Below, in pieces: positions 7,510 through 15,917 of a stretch of DNA of 28,721 nucleotides. The position numbers were made by a program, and so were the translations under genes. The stretch is from Alphaproteobacteria bacterium (lineage in GTDB: Bacteria > Pseudomonadota > Alphaproteobacteria > Micavibrionales > UBA1664), in contig JAGWXJ010000007.1 in the NCBI GenBank assembly GCA_018969935.1, positions 1 through 28,721 on the forward strand. Reading direction: 5' to 3'. The notes below the pieces were generated by a model. It was not told where the DNA came from, made no database searches, and worked only from the letters and a program-made list of their open reading frames with translations. Numbering within the stretch: position 1 is the first letter of the stretch; every line of letters begins with the position of its first letter.

Positions 7510-7524
7510 TCCAACCGAGGCAAT

Positions 7525-9300
7525 ATGCTGAAATACTCGCTCCTGACCCTAGCTTTCCTTCTCCCCTTCTCCGCTTGGGCAGCCGACCCGGTCCATGGCC
7601 TCGCCATCCACGGCGAACCGAAATACAAGGCAGGGTTCACACACTTCGACTACGTCAACCCCGACGCGCCCAAAGGCGGCACGCTGCGCCTCTCGGCCCT
7701 CGGCACCTACGACAGCCTTAACCCCTTCATCATCAAAGGCAACCCTGCCGCCAATGTAGGCCTGATTTACAACACCCTGCTTACCGGTTCGTCCGATGAA
7801 CCGTTCACCGAATACGGTGACCTTGCCGCAACCATGGAAGTACCTGACGATCGGTCTTCAGCCACCTTCAACATCCGCCCGGAAGCCAAGTGGAATGACG
7901 GCAAGGATGTGACAGCCGATGACGTGGTTTGGAGCTACGAAACGCTGAAAGCCAAAGGCGCCCCCTTCTACGGCGCCTATTATTCGGATGTCGATACCGT
8001 CACGGCCGAAACCCCCAAACGCGTAACCTTCAAATTCAAAAAAGCCGGCAACCGCGAATTGCCGTTGATTGTCGGCCAGCTGCCCGTTCTGCCCAAACAC
8101 TATTGGGCCACACGCAAATTCGAGGAAACAACGCTTGAGCCGCCGCTGGGTAGCGGTGCATACAAAATCAGCGCCATCGATGCTGGCCGTTCCATGACCT
8201 TCGAACGTGTAAAGGGCTGGTGGGGCGAAAACCTGCCCGTCAACAAAGGCCGCTACAACTTCGATACCATCGTGGTTGATTACTACCGCGATACAACCGT
8301 CGCCGTGGAAGCCTTCTTTGCTGGCCGCTACGACGTCCGTCAGGAAAACGTGGCGAAAATCTGGGCCACAGGATACGACGCCCCCGCCGTAAAGGATGGA
8401 CGCATCAAGAAAGAGGAAATTGAAAACAAACTCCCCGCAGGTATGCAGGGCTTTGTCATGAACACGCGCAAACCCGTATTTGCCGACCGCGCGGTCAGGC
8501 AGGCACTGCAATACGCTTTTGATTTCGAGTGGTCCAACAAAGCCATGGCCCACGGTGCCTACAAACGCACCGCCAGCTACTTCGAAAATTCCGAATACGC
8601 GGCCAAAGGCCTGCCACAAGGCCGCGAGCTGGAAATCCTGAACGAATTCAAATCCGAACTGCCGGCCGAAGTGTTTACACAGGAATACAAAAACCCTGCT
8701 ACCGACGGCTCGGGCAACGCGCGTGATAACCTCCGCCGCGCCATGCAAATCCTCGATGAAGCGGGCTACACCATCGGCACCGATGGCGTGCGCACCAAAA
8801 ACGGTGTCCGTCTATCCTTTGAAATCGTCGATAACCAGCCGGAATTCGAACGCTGGGTCCTGCCCTTCATCCGCAACCTCAAACGTATCGGCATCGATGC
8901 CAATTTCCGTGTGGTCGACGACTCCCAGTACGTCGCCCGCATGAACGACTTCGATTTCGATATGACCGTATCGGGCTTTGGCCAGTCATTAAGCCCGGGT
9001 AACGAGCAGCGTGAATTCTGGGGCTCCGATAAAGCCGATGCCAAAGGCTCGCGCAACATCATCGGTATCAAAAACCCTGTCGTCGACAAACTATGCGAAA
9101 AAATTGCGAACGCCGCCTCGCAGGAAGAACTGGTCGCAACCACCAAGGCGCTCGACCGTGTACTCCTCTGGAATTATTTTGTAATTCCGCAGTGGCACAC
9201 CAACGTCTGGAAGGTCGCCTACTGGGCCAAATTCCAGCGCCCTGCCAATCAGGCGCCTTATGGCCTTGGCATAACCGACACATGGTGGGCAGGGAAATAG
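7525..9300 (+). CDS. yejA: Periplasmic peptide-binding protein of ABC importer (YejA-like)
   Basis: A 591-aa family 5 solute-binding protein (SBP_bac_5). Residues 1-20 are a Sec signal peptide with a hydrophobic core and an AWA-AD cleavage site. The mature start HGLAIHGEPKY, with HFDYVNPDAPKGGTLRLSALGTYDSLNPF, is characteristic of YejA. WNDGKDVTADDVVWSYETL is the conserved SBP_bac_5 segment. YejA delivers peptides (and microcin C in enterics) to YejBEF. GAGG at 7517-7520 precedes the ATG. Its permease and ATPase partners lie downstream but are separated by unrelated genes, which is unusual for this system. Confidence 0.92.
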   Translation: MLKYSLLTLAFLLPFSAWAADPVHGLAIHGEPKYKAGFTHFDYVNPDAPKGGTLRLSALGTYDSLNPFIIKGNPAANVGLIYNTLLTGSSDEPFTEYGDLAATMEVPDDRSSATFNIRPEAKWNDGKDVTADDVVWSYETLKAKGAPFYGAYYSDVDTVTAETPKRVTFKFKKAGNRELPLIVGQLPVLPKHYWATRKFEETTLEPPLGSGAYKISAIDAGRSMTFERVKGWWGENLPVNKGRYNFDTIVVDYYRDTTVAVEAFFAGRYDVRQENVAKIWATGYDAPAVKDGRIKKEEIENKLPAGMQGFVMNTRKPVFADRAVRQALQYAFDFEWSNKAMAHGAYKRTASYFENSEYAAKGLPQGRELEILNEFKSELPAEVFTQEYKNPATDGSGNARDNLRRAMQILDEAGYTIGTDGVRTKNGVRLSFEIVDNQPEFERWVLPFIRNLKRIGIDANFRVVDDSQYVARMNDFDFDMTVSGFGQSLSPGNEQREFWGSDKADAKGSRNIIGIKNPVVDKLCEKIANAASQEELVATTKALDRVLLWNYFVIPQWHTNVWKVAYWAKFQRPANQAPYGLGITDTWWAGK

Positions 9301-9382
9301 CCCCACCCCCAAAAAGCCCTATGGCCTTCCATAAAATCGCTTTAGACTGTTGCAATTGATTTGCAGTCGAAAGGTTAAATAA

Positions 9383-10180
9383 ATGGCCATAGCTATCGTT
9401 ATTCCTGCCCGTTACGGATCCACACGCTTCCCCGGCAAGCCGCTTGCCCTGCTGGGTGACAAACCCATGATCCAGCACGTCCATGAAAAGGCTGTCGCCG
9501 CCGTAGACGGTGACCCCGATGTGCGCATTGTTGTCGCAACCGATGACGCGCGCATCGAAACCTTCTGCCAGAAAAACGGCATGGAAGTGATAATGACACC
9601 GGCAACCTGCCGTACAGGTTCCGACCGCGTCATCGAAGCCGCCGACAAAATGGGCCTGATGGCCGAAGATATCGTCATCAACCTGCAAGGCGATGTCCCG
9701 CTGATGCCCGTTGAAATCATCAGGAACGTGCTGGAAGAGTTCTGGAACCAGCCCGCAACCAAAGTGGCAACCCCCGTCAAACGCCTGCGCTGGTCCGAAC
9801 TGGATGCATTGCGCGAAGCAAAAAAGACAACCCCGTTTTCAGGCACCACCGTGACCATGAGCACGCAAAACCGCGCGCTCTGGTTCTCTAAAAACATCAT
9901 CCCCGCAATCCGCAACGAGGAAAAACTCCGCGCGGAAGGCCCCTTCTCGCCCGTGTACCAGCACATTGGCCTCTACGGCTATCAGGTTTCCATCCTCGAG
10001 CGTTTTACAAACATGTCCCCCGGCACCTACGAGGAACTGGAAGGTCTGGAACAACTCCGCTTCATCGAAAACTTCATCGCCGTCCAGTGCCTTGAAGTCC
10101 ACCCCGATCTCGAAATCCATAGCGGCATCGATAGCCCCGAGGATCTGGAACGCGCACAAAAAGCCCTCAAATCCGCATGA
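9383..10180 (+). CDS. kdsB: 3-deoxy-manno-octulosonate cytidylyltransferase (KdsB), divergent
   Basis: KdsB activates Kdo with CTP to CMP-Kdo for lipopolysaccharide core synthesis in the cytoplasm. The 265-aa length fits. IPARYGSTRFPGKPL (residues 7-21) is the nucleotide-binding signature, and INLQGD, HIGLYGYQ and LEQLRFIEN are conserved. Differences from standard enzymes as I remember them include TCRTGSDRV where HxSGTDR is usual, GDVPLM where GDEPLI is usual, and SGIDSPEDLERA where VDTPEDL is usual. A related sugar such as 8-amino-Kdo is therefore possible as substrate. GAAAGG is upstream of the ATG. The stop overlaps the next gene in an ATGA. Confidence 0.85.
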   Translation: MAIAIVIPARYGSTRFPGKPLALLGDKPMIQHVHEKAVAAVDGDPDVRIVVATDDARIETFCQKNGMEVIMTPATCRTGSDRVIEAADKMGLMAEDIVINLQGDVPLMPVEIIRNVLEEFWNQPATKVATPVKRLRWSELDALREAKKTTPFSGTTVTMSTQNRALWFSKNIIPAIRNEEKLRAEGPFSPVYQHIGLYGYQVSILERFTNMSPGTYEELEGLEQLRFIENFIAVQCLEVHPDLEIHSGIDSPEDLERAQKALKSA

Positions 10181-10797
10181 CCGTAAAACTCCTCATCGCC
10201 CGCCACGGCAATACCTTTGCCCCGAACGAAACGCCGCGCCGTATCGGCGCAAAAACCGACCTGCAATTGGTTGAAAGTGGCGTGGAGCAGGCAAAAAAGC
10301 TGGGCGAGTGGCTGAAGGCAAACAACCTTCTGCCCGATATTGTGTACACATCGCGCCTCAAGCGCACCATTGAAACAGCCGAGAACGCGCTGGCTTCAGC
10401 CGGCATCCGCCGCGCTTTGCATCAGTCGGACCTGTTCGATGAAATCGACCACGGCCCCGATGAAAACAGGCCCGAGCCCGAAGTCGCGGCCCGCATCGGC
10501 GCCGATGCCTACAACAAATGGGAACACGAAAGCGTGATGCCCAAGGAATGGGCCCCCCAGCCCGATGTCCTGCGCCGCCGCTGGTTTGATTTCGCAAAGC
10601 ACTGCGAACAGGCCTACGATAACAAGACTGTCCTCATCGTGACATCCAACGGCGTGGCGCGTTTTGCCCCCCTGCTGGCCAACAACGCCGATGACATGTG
10701 CAAAGGCAACAAACGCAAGATGGGCACGGGCGCCCTATCCATTTTTGAAGGATCAGGCGGCCTCTGGATGATCAGCCACTGGAACGTAAAACCCTGA
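10177..10797 (+). CDS. Histidine phosphatase (phosphoglycerate-mutase-like), second catalytic His missing
   Basis: A 206-aa member of the RHG histidine phosphatase superfamily. The phospho-acceptor motif is ARHGNT (His10), and TDLQLVESGVEQAKKLGEWL and VYTSRLKRTIETAE follow as expected. The C-terminal motif, normally V-S-H-G-G-V-x-R, reads VTSNGVAR near residues 156-162, so the second catalytic histidine aligns with Ser157. That may mark a specialised subfamily or loss of activity. It overlaps kdsB by four bases and is probably coupled to it, suggesting but not proving a role in Kdo or envelope sugar-phosphate metabolism. Confidence 0.85.
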   Translation: MTVKLLIARHGNTFAPNETPRRIGAKTDLQLVESGVEQAKKLGEWLKANNLLPDIVYTSRLKRTIETAENALASAGIRRALHQSDLFDEIDHGPDENRPEPEVAARIGADAYNKWEHESVMPKEWAPQPDVLRRRWFDFAKHCEQAYDNKTVLIVTSNGVARFAPLLANNADDMCKGNKRKMGTGALSIFEGSGGLWMISHWNVKP

Positions 10798-10825
10798 ATT
10801 TACATCCTCGCGATAATGTGGCTTA

Positions 10826-10844
10826 TTTGGTTACGTAAACCAAA
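10826..10844. repeat. 7-bp inverted repeat ahead of the gene at 10855
   Basis: TTTGGTT (10826-10832) and AACCAAA (10838-10844) flank ACGTA. The 3' arm touches the AAAGGA ribosome binding site of the next gene, so it could be an operator or a translation-modulating hairpin. It is short and may be chance. Confidence 0.3.
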
Positions 10845-10854
10845 GGATGTACAC

Positions 10855-11628
10855 ATGCCCGCTAAGCTGACAGCCGAAGATACATTGCATCAAAAATTCA
10901 ATGCCAATGGCCGCAAGTTTGAACTTGTAGGGCCTGATGGTGCCGTTGACGGCTATTTCGTTGTTGATGCGCTGGCGCGCGGCCTCGTGTTCGACAACCA
11001 GCAAGCCGCAAAGGAACTTGCAGCAGCCATGATGCAGGTAAATGCCGCCATGACGTATCTGGAATGCGAGCCTAACCATCCGTACAACAGGTCATTCCTG
11101 AATGGCTTTATAAATGCCATGCGCGCCGTTGATAAATTGGCGGCAGATGCAGGCATAAAATCAGTCACGCTGCCGCATTCGTTTGGCTTCTTTAACAGTC
11201 CTCACGGCAAGGCCATACGCAAGCACGTTGCCCAATTCGGTATTGAAAAGAGCTTCAGGCTCCCCTCTGGCACAATCGTCAGCTTCCGTGACAAACCCTA
11301 CAGCCTTGACCTCTCGCGGTTTGGCAAAATCAACTGGGATGCAGGCCTCCTCATCAAGATAAACCCCGATGAGTACCGCACGGATGTAAAACCAAGCCAA
11401 CTCCTCAGCCCCAACAGTCGCGGCATGGCCTCTGCCACAGATCGCGCCAAAAGCGCATGGGATATAGGCACACAACCCGATTTTGTGGCGCCACGCCAAT
11501 TATCGCTTGGCCTCGATAACCCGAATAAAAAAGCACAATCAGGCTCCACGCTGGAAGATATCCGGCAAAGAGCGGAAAAAGACAGGGCGGATTTTGGCTT
11601 CCTTATTAGCGGCCTTGCCCCTGCTTAA
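10855..11628 (+). CDS. Hypothetical protein, 257 aa, inside the yej cluster
   Basis: Not recognised. The start at 10855 is preceded by AAAGGA (10842-10847) at good spacing; an in-frame ATG at 10816 has no such signal and lies across the inverted repeat. The protein is soluble, with no signal peptide. Residues 60-100 form an Ala-rich helical stretch. A Phe/His/Gly segment LPHSFGFFNSPHGKAIRKHV lies near residues 103-122, followed by LPSGTIVSFRDKPYSLDLSRFGKINWD. The C-terminal 70 residues are polar and probably disordered. It sits between the phosphatase gene and yejB. Confidence 0.75.
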   Translation: MPAKLTAEDTLHQKFNANGRKFELVGPDGAVDGYFVVDALARGLVFDNQQAAKELAAAMMQVNAAMTYLECEPNHPYNRSFLNGFINAMRAVDKLAADAGIKSVTLPHSFGFFNSPHGKAIRKHVAQFGIEKSFRLPSGTIVSFRDKPYSLDLSRFGKINWDAGLLIKINPDEYRTDVKPSQLLSPNSRGMASATDRAKSAWDIGTQPDFVAPRQLSLGLDNPNKKAQSGSTLEDIRQRAEKDRADFGFLISGLAPA

Positions 11629-11669
11629 ACCGTCTTCCCCGACCAAGGCGATTGCTTTAGATTAACGGA

Positions 11670-12794
11670 ATGTCACTGCCCGCCTACATTCTGCGCCGCC
11701 TGCTGCTGATTATCCCGACGCTGCTCGGGATCATGCTGCTCAACTTCCTTATCGTGCAGGCAGCCCCTGGCGGCCCCGTTGAACAAATGATCGCCAAGGT
11801 ACAAGGGCTTTCAACCGATGCCACATCGCGTTTTTCAGGTGGCGGTGGCGATATGGCACAGCAGTCCACCAAACCACAGGAAACCCAAACGGCAACGGGT
11901 GCTGGCAGCAAGTACCGCGGCGCGCAGGGGCTGGACCCCGAGTTTATCGCTGAACTCGAAAAGCAATTCGGCTTCGATAAACCGCTGCACGAACGCTTCT
12001 GGATGATGCTTAAAAACTACGCCCGCTTCGACTTCGGCGAAAGCTATTACCGCGACACACCGGTGCTTGATCTGGTTCTCGAAAAAATGCCCGTGTCCAT
12101 CACGCTGGGGCTCTGGTCCACGCTGCTTATATACCTCATCTCCATCCCGCTTGGCATCCGCAAGGCCGTACGCGATGGTTCACCTTTCGATGTCTGGTCA
12201 TCCGCCGTCATCTTCATCGGCTATGCCGTACCGTCCTTCCTGTTTGCCATCATGCTCATCATCCTGTTTGCAGGCGGGCGTTATCTCGATTTGTTTCCTT
12301 TGCGCGGTCTTGTATCCGATGGCTGGGATGCCTTCCCGTGGTGGAAGCAGGCGCTTGATTACGCATGGCACATAACCCTCCCCGTCACCGCCCTTGTCAT
12401 CAGCGGTTTTGCCGGCCTTACCATGATGACCAAAAACTCGTTCATTGATGAACTGGGCAAACAGTATGTACTCACGGCCCGCGCCAAAGGCCTGCCCGAA
12501 GGCCGCGTGCTTTACGGCCACGTTTTCCGCAACGCGATGCTGATTGTCATTGCGGGGTTCCCCGGCGCTTTCATGTCCATCTTCTTTACGGGCTCCCTGC
12601 TCATCGAGGTTATTTTCAGCCTCGATGGCTTGGGCCTTCTGGGTTTTGAATCCACCATCAACCGCGATTATCCCGTGATGTTCGGGACGCTGTACCTCTT
12701 CACGCTCATGGGCCTCGTCCTCAAAATCGTATCCGATATCACGTACGTGATGGTTGACCCGCGCATCGATTTCAACGCAAGGGCCATGGCATGA
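11670..12794 (+). CDS. yejB: Peptide ABC importer permease YejB-like
   Basis: A 374-aa inner-membrane permease of the binding-protein-dependent family. It begins MSLPAYILRRLLLIIPTLLG, the typical first transmembrane helix of DppB/OppB/YejB proteins. The EAA-type cytoplasmic loop is present (QYVLTARAKGLPEGRVLYGHVFRNAM, about residues 266-291), with further helices up to the end VDPRIDFNARA. A Gly/Ser/Gln-rich insertion (residues about 48-90) lies in the periplasmic part. It would pair with YejE to form the channel. The stop overlaps the yejE start (ATGA). Confidence 0.93.
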   Translation: MSLPAYILRRLLLIIPTLLGIMLLNFLIVQAAPGGPVEQMIAKVQGLSTDATSRFSGGGGDMAQQSTKPQETQTATGAGSKYRGAQGLDPEFIAELEKQFGFDKPLHERFWMMLKNYARFDFGESYYRDTPVLDLVLEKMPVSITLGLWSTLLIYLISIPLGIRKAVRDGSPFDVWSSAVIFIGYAVPSFLFAIMLIILFAGGRYLDLFPLRGLVSDGWDAFPWWKQALDYAWHITLPVTALVISGFAGLTMMTKNSFIDELGKQYVLTARAKGLPEGRVLYGHVFRNAMLIVIAGFPGAFMSIFFTGSLLIEVIFSLDGLGLLGFESTINRDYPVMFGTLYLFTLMGLVLKIVSDITYVMVDPRIDFNARAMA

Positions 12795-13819
12795 CGCTCT
12801 CGCCCATCACCGCCCGCCGCCTGCAGCAATTCCGCGCCAACAAGCGCGGCTTCTACTCGCTGTGGGTTTTCCTGCTCCTCTTTTTTATCAGCCTCGGCGC
12901 CGAATTCATCGCCAACGATAAACCCATCCTCCTCAAATATGACGGGCACTACAAAATGCCTGTCTTCCAGATGGTCACCGAGAAGGAATTGGGCGGCGAC
13001 TTTGATACCGAAGCCGATTACCGCGATAGCTACGTGCAGGAATTGGTGCAAAAAAAGAACGGCTGGATGGTCTGGCCCCTCATCCGCTACAGCTACGGCA
13101 CCATCAACTTCGATAACCCCAAACCCGCCCCCAGCGCGCCCGACCGCGAAAACTGGCTGGGCACCGATGACCAGGGCCGCGATGTTCTCGCCCGTCTGAT
13201 ATACGGCTTCCGCATCTCCATCCTCTTTGGCCTTGCGCTTACGCTTGTTTCATCCGTCATCGGCGTCATGGCCGGCGGGGTACAGGGTTATTTTGGCGGT
13301 CGCACCGATTTGTTTATGCAGCGCTTCATCGAAATCTGGTCGGGCCTGCCCGTGCTGTTCATACTCATCATCATGGCATCCATCATCACGCCGGGGTTCT
13401 GGAGCCTGCTTGCCATCATGCTCCTGTTTTCATGGACAACGCTTGTGGATGTCGTGCGCGCCGAATTCCTGCGCGCCCGCAACTTCGATTACGTTCGCGC
13501 CGCCCGCGCCCTTGGCGTTTCCAACACCACCATCATGTGGCGCCATGTATTGCCCAACGCCATGGTGGCAACACTCACCTTCATGCCGTTTGTTCTTACC
13601 GGCTCTATCACTGTTCTTACCTCGCTCGATTTTCTCGGGTTTGGGCTCCCGCCCGGCTCGGCCAGCTTGGGCGAGTTGTTGCAGCAAGGTAAAAACAACC
13701 TGCAGGCACCATGGCTTGGGCTTACGGCATTCCTGTCCATCGCGGTCATGCTCACGCTCCTCACTTTCGTGGGTGAAGCCGTGCGCGATGCCTTCGACCC
13801 GCTCAAAACCGCCCTTTAA
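12791..13819 (+). CDS. yejE: Peptide ABC importer permease YejE-like
   Basis: The 342-aa second permease. The N-terminus RRLQQFRANKRGFYSLWVFL, followed by a hydrophobic helix and a long soluble stretch with GHYKMPVFQM and VWPLIRYSYGTINF, is the YejE/OppC pattern. The GTDDQGRDVLARLIYGFRISILFG motif and the EAA loop (RARNFDYVRAARALGVSNTT) are conserved. It ends VRDAFDPLKT as OppC-type permeases do. It is translationally coupled to yejB by a four-base overlap. Confidence 0.93.
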   Translation: MTLSPITARRLQQFRANKRGFYSLWVFLLLFFISLGAEFIANDKPILLKYDGHYKMPVFQMVTEKELGGDFDTEADYRDSYVQELVQKKNGWMVWPLIRYSYGTINFDNPKPAPSAPDRENWLGTDDQGRDVLARLIYGFRISILFGLALTLVSSVIGVMAGGVQGYFGGRTDLFMQRFIEIWSGLPVLFILIIMASIITPGFWSLLAIMLLFSWTTLVDVVRAEFLRARNFDYVRAARALGVSNTTIMWRHVLPNAMVATLTFMPFVLTGSITVLTSLDFLGFGLPPGSASLGELLQQGKNNLQAPWLGLTAFLSIAVMLTLLTFVGEAVRDAFDPLKTAL

Positions 13820-13869
13820 GCTACTATGCTGCAACGCATGATGATTTTCATAAGAAAGCTGTATACGTT

Positions 13870-13889
13870 CCCGAAACTAAAATTTTGGG
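13870..13889 (+). promoter_or_regulatory. Hairpin covering the likely ribosome binding site of the gene at 13896
   Basis: CCCGAAA (13870-13876) can pair with TTTTGGG (13883-13889) with one G-T wobble and a six-base loop. The GGGA used as Shine-Dalgarno lies in the 3' arm, six bases before the ATG. The stem is modest, so regulation is only a possibility. Confidence 0.3.
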
Positions 13890-13895
13890 AAATAA

Positions 13896-14243
13896 ATGCA
13901 GGCGCAAAACACCATTACTGAAAAGCCTCATGGCCTCCGTCACGAATTCGGGGCGCTGCGCCATGCATCAAGTGCAGTCATTGATCTCCATGAAGACACA
14001 ACGACTGTCAAAATCACGATCCATGGCAAAGACACGACGATAGACATTATCGCGCTTCAAACCTGCATTGAATCCAACACAGACACCGGCGGTATCGCCG
14101 AACAAATATACGCAGCCTTTGTGCTCGCCGTTTCAGGTCGCGCACGGCAAATGCCAAATACCACCCTTACCCCTGAAGGCAATGTCGCCATCAGCCTTGG
14201 TAACAGCGTCTACACAGGCGCAAGCAGATTAACAGCCCACTAA
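13896..14243 (+). CDS. Small hypothetical protein, 115 aa
   Basis: Not recognised. Soluble, no signal peptide. The middle contains an alternating strand pattern (SSAVIDLHEDTTTVKITIHGKDTTIDIIAL) followed by a helix (IAEQIYAAFVLAVSGRARQ). It sits 76 bases after yejE and 23 before the next small gene. Codon use resembles the neighbours, and the ATG has a GGGA element, which supports a real gene. Confidence 0.6.
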   Translation: MQAQNTITEKPHGLRHEFGALRHASSAVIDLHEDTTTVKITIHGKDTTIDIIALQTCIESNTDTGGIAEQIYAAFVLAVSGRARQMPNTTLTPEGNVAISLGNSVYTGASRLTAH

Positions 14244-14266
14244 CCTTAAGAAAGCGAGTTTTTAAC

Positions 14267-14590
14267 ATGGCCACAAAATCCAAATACCCAGCCGTTGCAG
14301 CCCTTGACTGGTACGAAGCCAACGTAAAAGGCGCAACCGCCGTAAACCTGGATGTCGGCACACCCGGCAAAGTCGAAGTCACATTCGAAACCCCAAAGGG
14401 TAATGTTGTTGCCCTTCTGTCTGATGTTCGCGCAAACCGCGAACTCATCGGCAAAGCTTTTGGCCGCGAAGTTTACCCAAAAGAGCTGGTTGCAGCTATC
14501 GATAGGCACGGCGATATCGTAAGAGCCATCTGCTCGGATTCCGATGCCACGACGACCCACGCAAAAAAATTCCGTCACGTAATTTCGTAA
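14267..14590 (+). CDS. Small hypothetical protein, 107 aa
   Basis: Not recognised. It starts MATKSKYPAVAALDWYEANVKG and contains a probable strand-turn-strand (AVNLDVGTPGKVEVTFETPKGNVVALL) and a helix with KELVAAIDRHGDIVRAIC. No membrane or signal segment is present. A GAAAGCGAG element precedes the ATG. A strong intrinsic terminator follows its stop, so it is the last gene of that transcript. Confidence 0.65.
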   Translation: MATKSKYPAVAALDWYEANVKGATAVNLDVGTPGKVEVTFETPKGNVVALLSDVRANRELIGKAFGREVYPKELVAAIDRHGDIVRAICSDSDATTTHAKKFRHVIS

Positions 14591-14613
14591 GATTAACATT
14601 ATCAATCACTTAG

Positions 14614-14642
14614 AAAGCTGGCTTTAAACGCCAGCTTTTTTT
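14614..14642 (+). terminator. Intrinsic terminator
   Basis: AAAGCTGGC (14614-14622) and GCCAGCTTT (14630-14638) form a 9-bp stem with a 7-base loop, running into a T-run at 14636-14642. It separates the two small genes from the amidohydrolase, whose ATG begins 14 bases later. Confidence 0.9.
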
Positions 14643-14656
14643 GTTAAACTGCCTGC

Positions 14657-15850
14657 ATGACAAAACGCAATTCCATCCCCCCCATGAAAGAAGAGTTTGC
14701 AGCCTACAGGCGCGAACTGCACCAAAACCCCGGCCTCATGTACGAGGAACATTTCTCGAAGGAAATGGTAGAAAAAAAACTCTCGGAATGGGGCATCCCC
14801 TTCCGCGCGGGCCTTGGCAAAACAGGCATCGTCGCCATCATCGAGGGGCAGAAAAACACCTCGGGCAAAACAATCGGCATCAGGGCCGATATGGATGCGC
14901 TACCTATCGAGGAAGCATCAAACCAGCCTTGGGCCTCCAAAACCAAAGGCCTCATGCACGCATGCGGGCACGATGGCCACACGGCTACCCTGCTGGGCGT
15001 TGCAAAATACCTCAAGGAAACGCGCAATTTTAATGGCCGCGCCATCCTCATCTTCCAACCTGCTGAAGAAGGGGGCAGAGGCGCCTTCGCCATGATGAAA
15101 GACGGCCTCTTTGAAGGCGATCTCAAGTGCGATGCCGTGTACGCCTACCACAACTGGCCATACCAGCCCATTGGCACCGCAGGCATCCGTAGCGGTGCCA
15201 TCATGGCCTCCGTCGATAACTTCGACATCGCAATAACAGGGCGCAGCGGCCACGCCGCCTACCCGCACAATTGCATTGACCCCGTGATGATCGGCGCATC
15301 GCTTGTCACACAATTGCAATCCATCGTGGCGCGCAATGTACCCCCGCAGGAATGCGCCGTACTATCCGTCACAAATTTCAATGCCGGCACAGGCGCCTAT
15401 AACATCATCCCCGATACCGCAAAAATAACGGGCACCGTGCGCACACTTTCACCCGCCACGCGTGATTTGGTAGAAGCCCGCATGAAAACCATCTGCGAGG
15501 AAGTGGGCAAAACGCACAACGCCAAAATCGATTTCCACTACGACCGCGAAATCGACCCCACGATCAATGATGCGCGTCACACCGACATCATTGCCGATGC
15601 AGCCGCGCGCGTGCTGGGCAACGAAAATGTCTACCGCGATATCGAACCCAGCATGGGCGGTGAGGATTTTGGCGGCATGCTGGCAAAAGTACCGGGCGCC
15701 TATATCCGTATCGGCCAAGGCGTGCCGGGCAAGGATAGCCCGCACAACCGCGGCCTCCACAACAGCGGATTTGACTTCAACGATGACATCCTGCCCATCG
15801 CCATCGACGTATTCGTGGAAGTCATCGAGAGCCAGCTACCCCTCGAATAG
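14657..15850 (+). CDS. M20-family amidohydrolase (hippurate/amino-acid amide hydrolase type)
   Basis: A 397-aa metal-dependent amidohydrolase that probably removes acyl groups from amino acids or related amides in the cytoplasm. The metal site is visible: HACGHDGH (His101, Cys103, His105, His108), the AEEGG pair Glu137-Glu138, YHNWP and the C-terminal RGLHNSGFDFND. RADMDALPI and the GRSGHAAYPH dimerisation-domain motif are characteristic of the M20D group. The start directly after the terminator has no clear Shine-Dalgarno; an ATG at the tenth codon is an alternative. The actual substrate cannot be read from sequence. Confidence 0.92.
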   Translation: MTKRNSIPPMKEEFAAYRRELHQNPGLMYEEHFSKEMVEKKLSEWGIPFRAGLGKTGIVAIIEGQKNTSGKTIGIRADMDALPIEEASNQPWASKTKGLMHACGHDGHTATLLGVAKYLKETRNFNGRAILIFQPAEEGGRGAFAMMKDGLFEGDLKCDAVYAYHNWPYQPIGTAGIRSGAIMASVDNFDIAITGRSGHAAYPHNCIDPVMIGASLVTQLQSIVARNVPPQECAVLSVTNFNAGTGAYNIIPDTAKITGTVRTLSPATRDLVEARMKTICEEVGKTHNAKIDFHYDREIDPTINDARHTDIIADAAARVLGNENVYRDIEPSMGGEDFGGMLAKVPGAYIRIGQGVPGKDSPHNRGLHNSGFDFNDDILPIAIDVFVEVIESQLPLE

Positions 15851-15877
15851 CCGCCATTTCCCATCCTAACCCTTTCA

Positions 15878-15900
15878 AATATTTGCATTATGTAAATATT
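15878..15900. repeat. AT-rich inverted repeat upstream of the gene at 15918
   Basis: AATATTT (15878-15884) and AAATATT (15894-15900) are separated by nine bases. It lies in the 67-base gap after the amidohydrolase and could be an operator or part of the promoter for 15918. AT-rich composition makes chance pairing likely. Confidence 0.25.
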
Positions 15901-15917
15901 ATGGGTATAAAGATGGC

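Noticed and set aside
7858..8748. 296-codon minus-strand open frame opposite yejA
   Set aside because: Shadow frame of a well supported gene; no start signal and no motifs.
9346..9366. TGCAA / TTGCA inverted repeat before kdsB
   Set aside because: Only five bases per arm, expected by chance; no supporting context.
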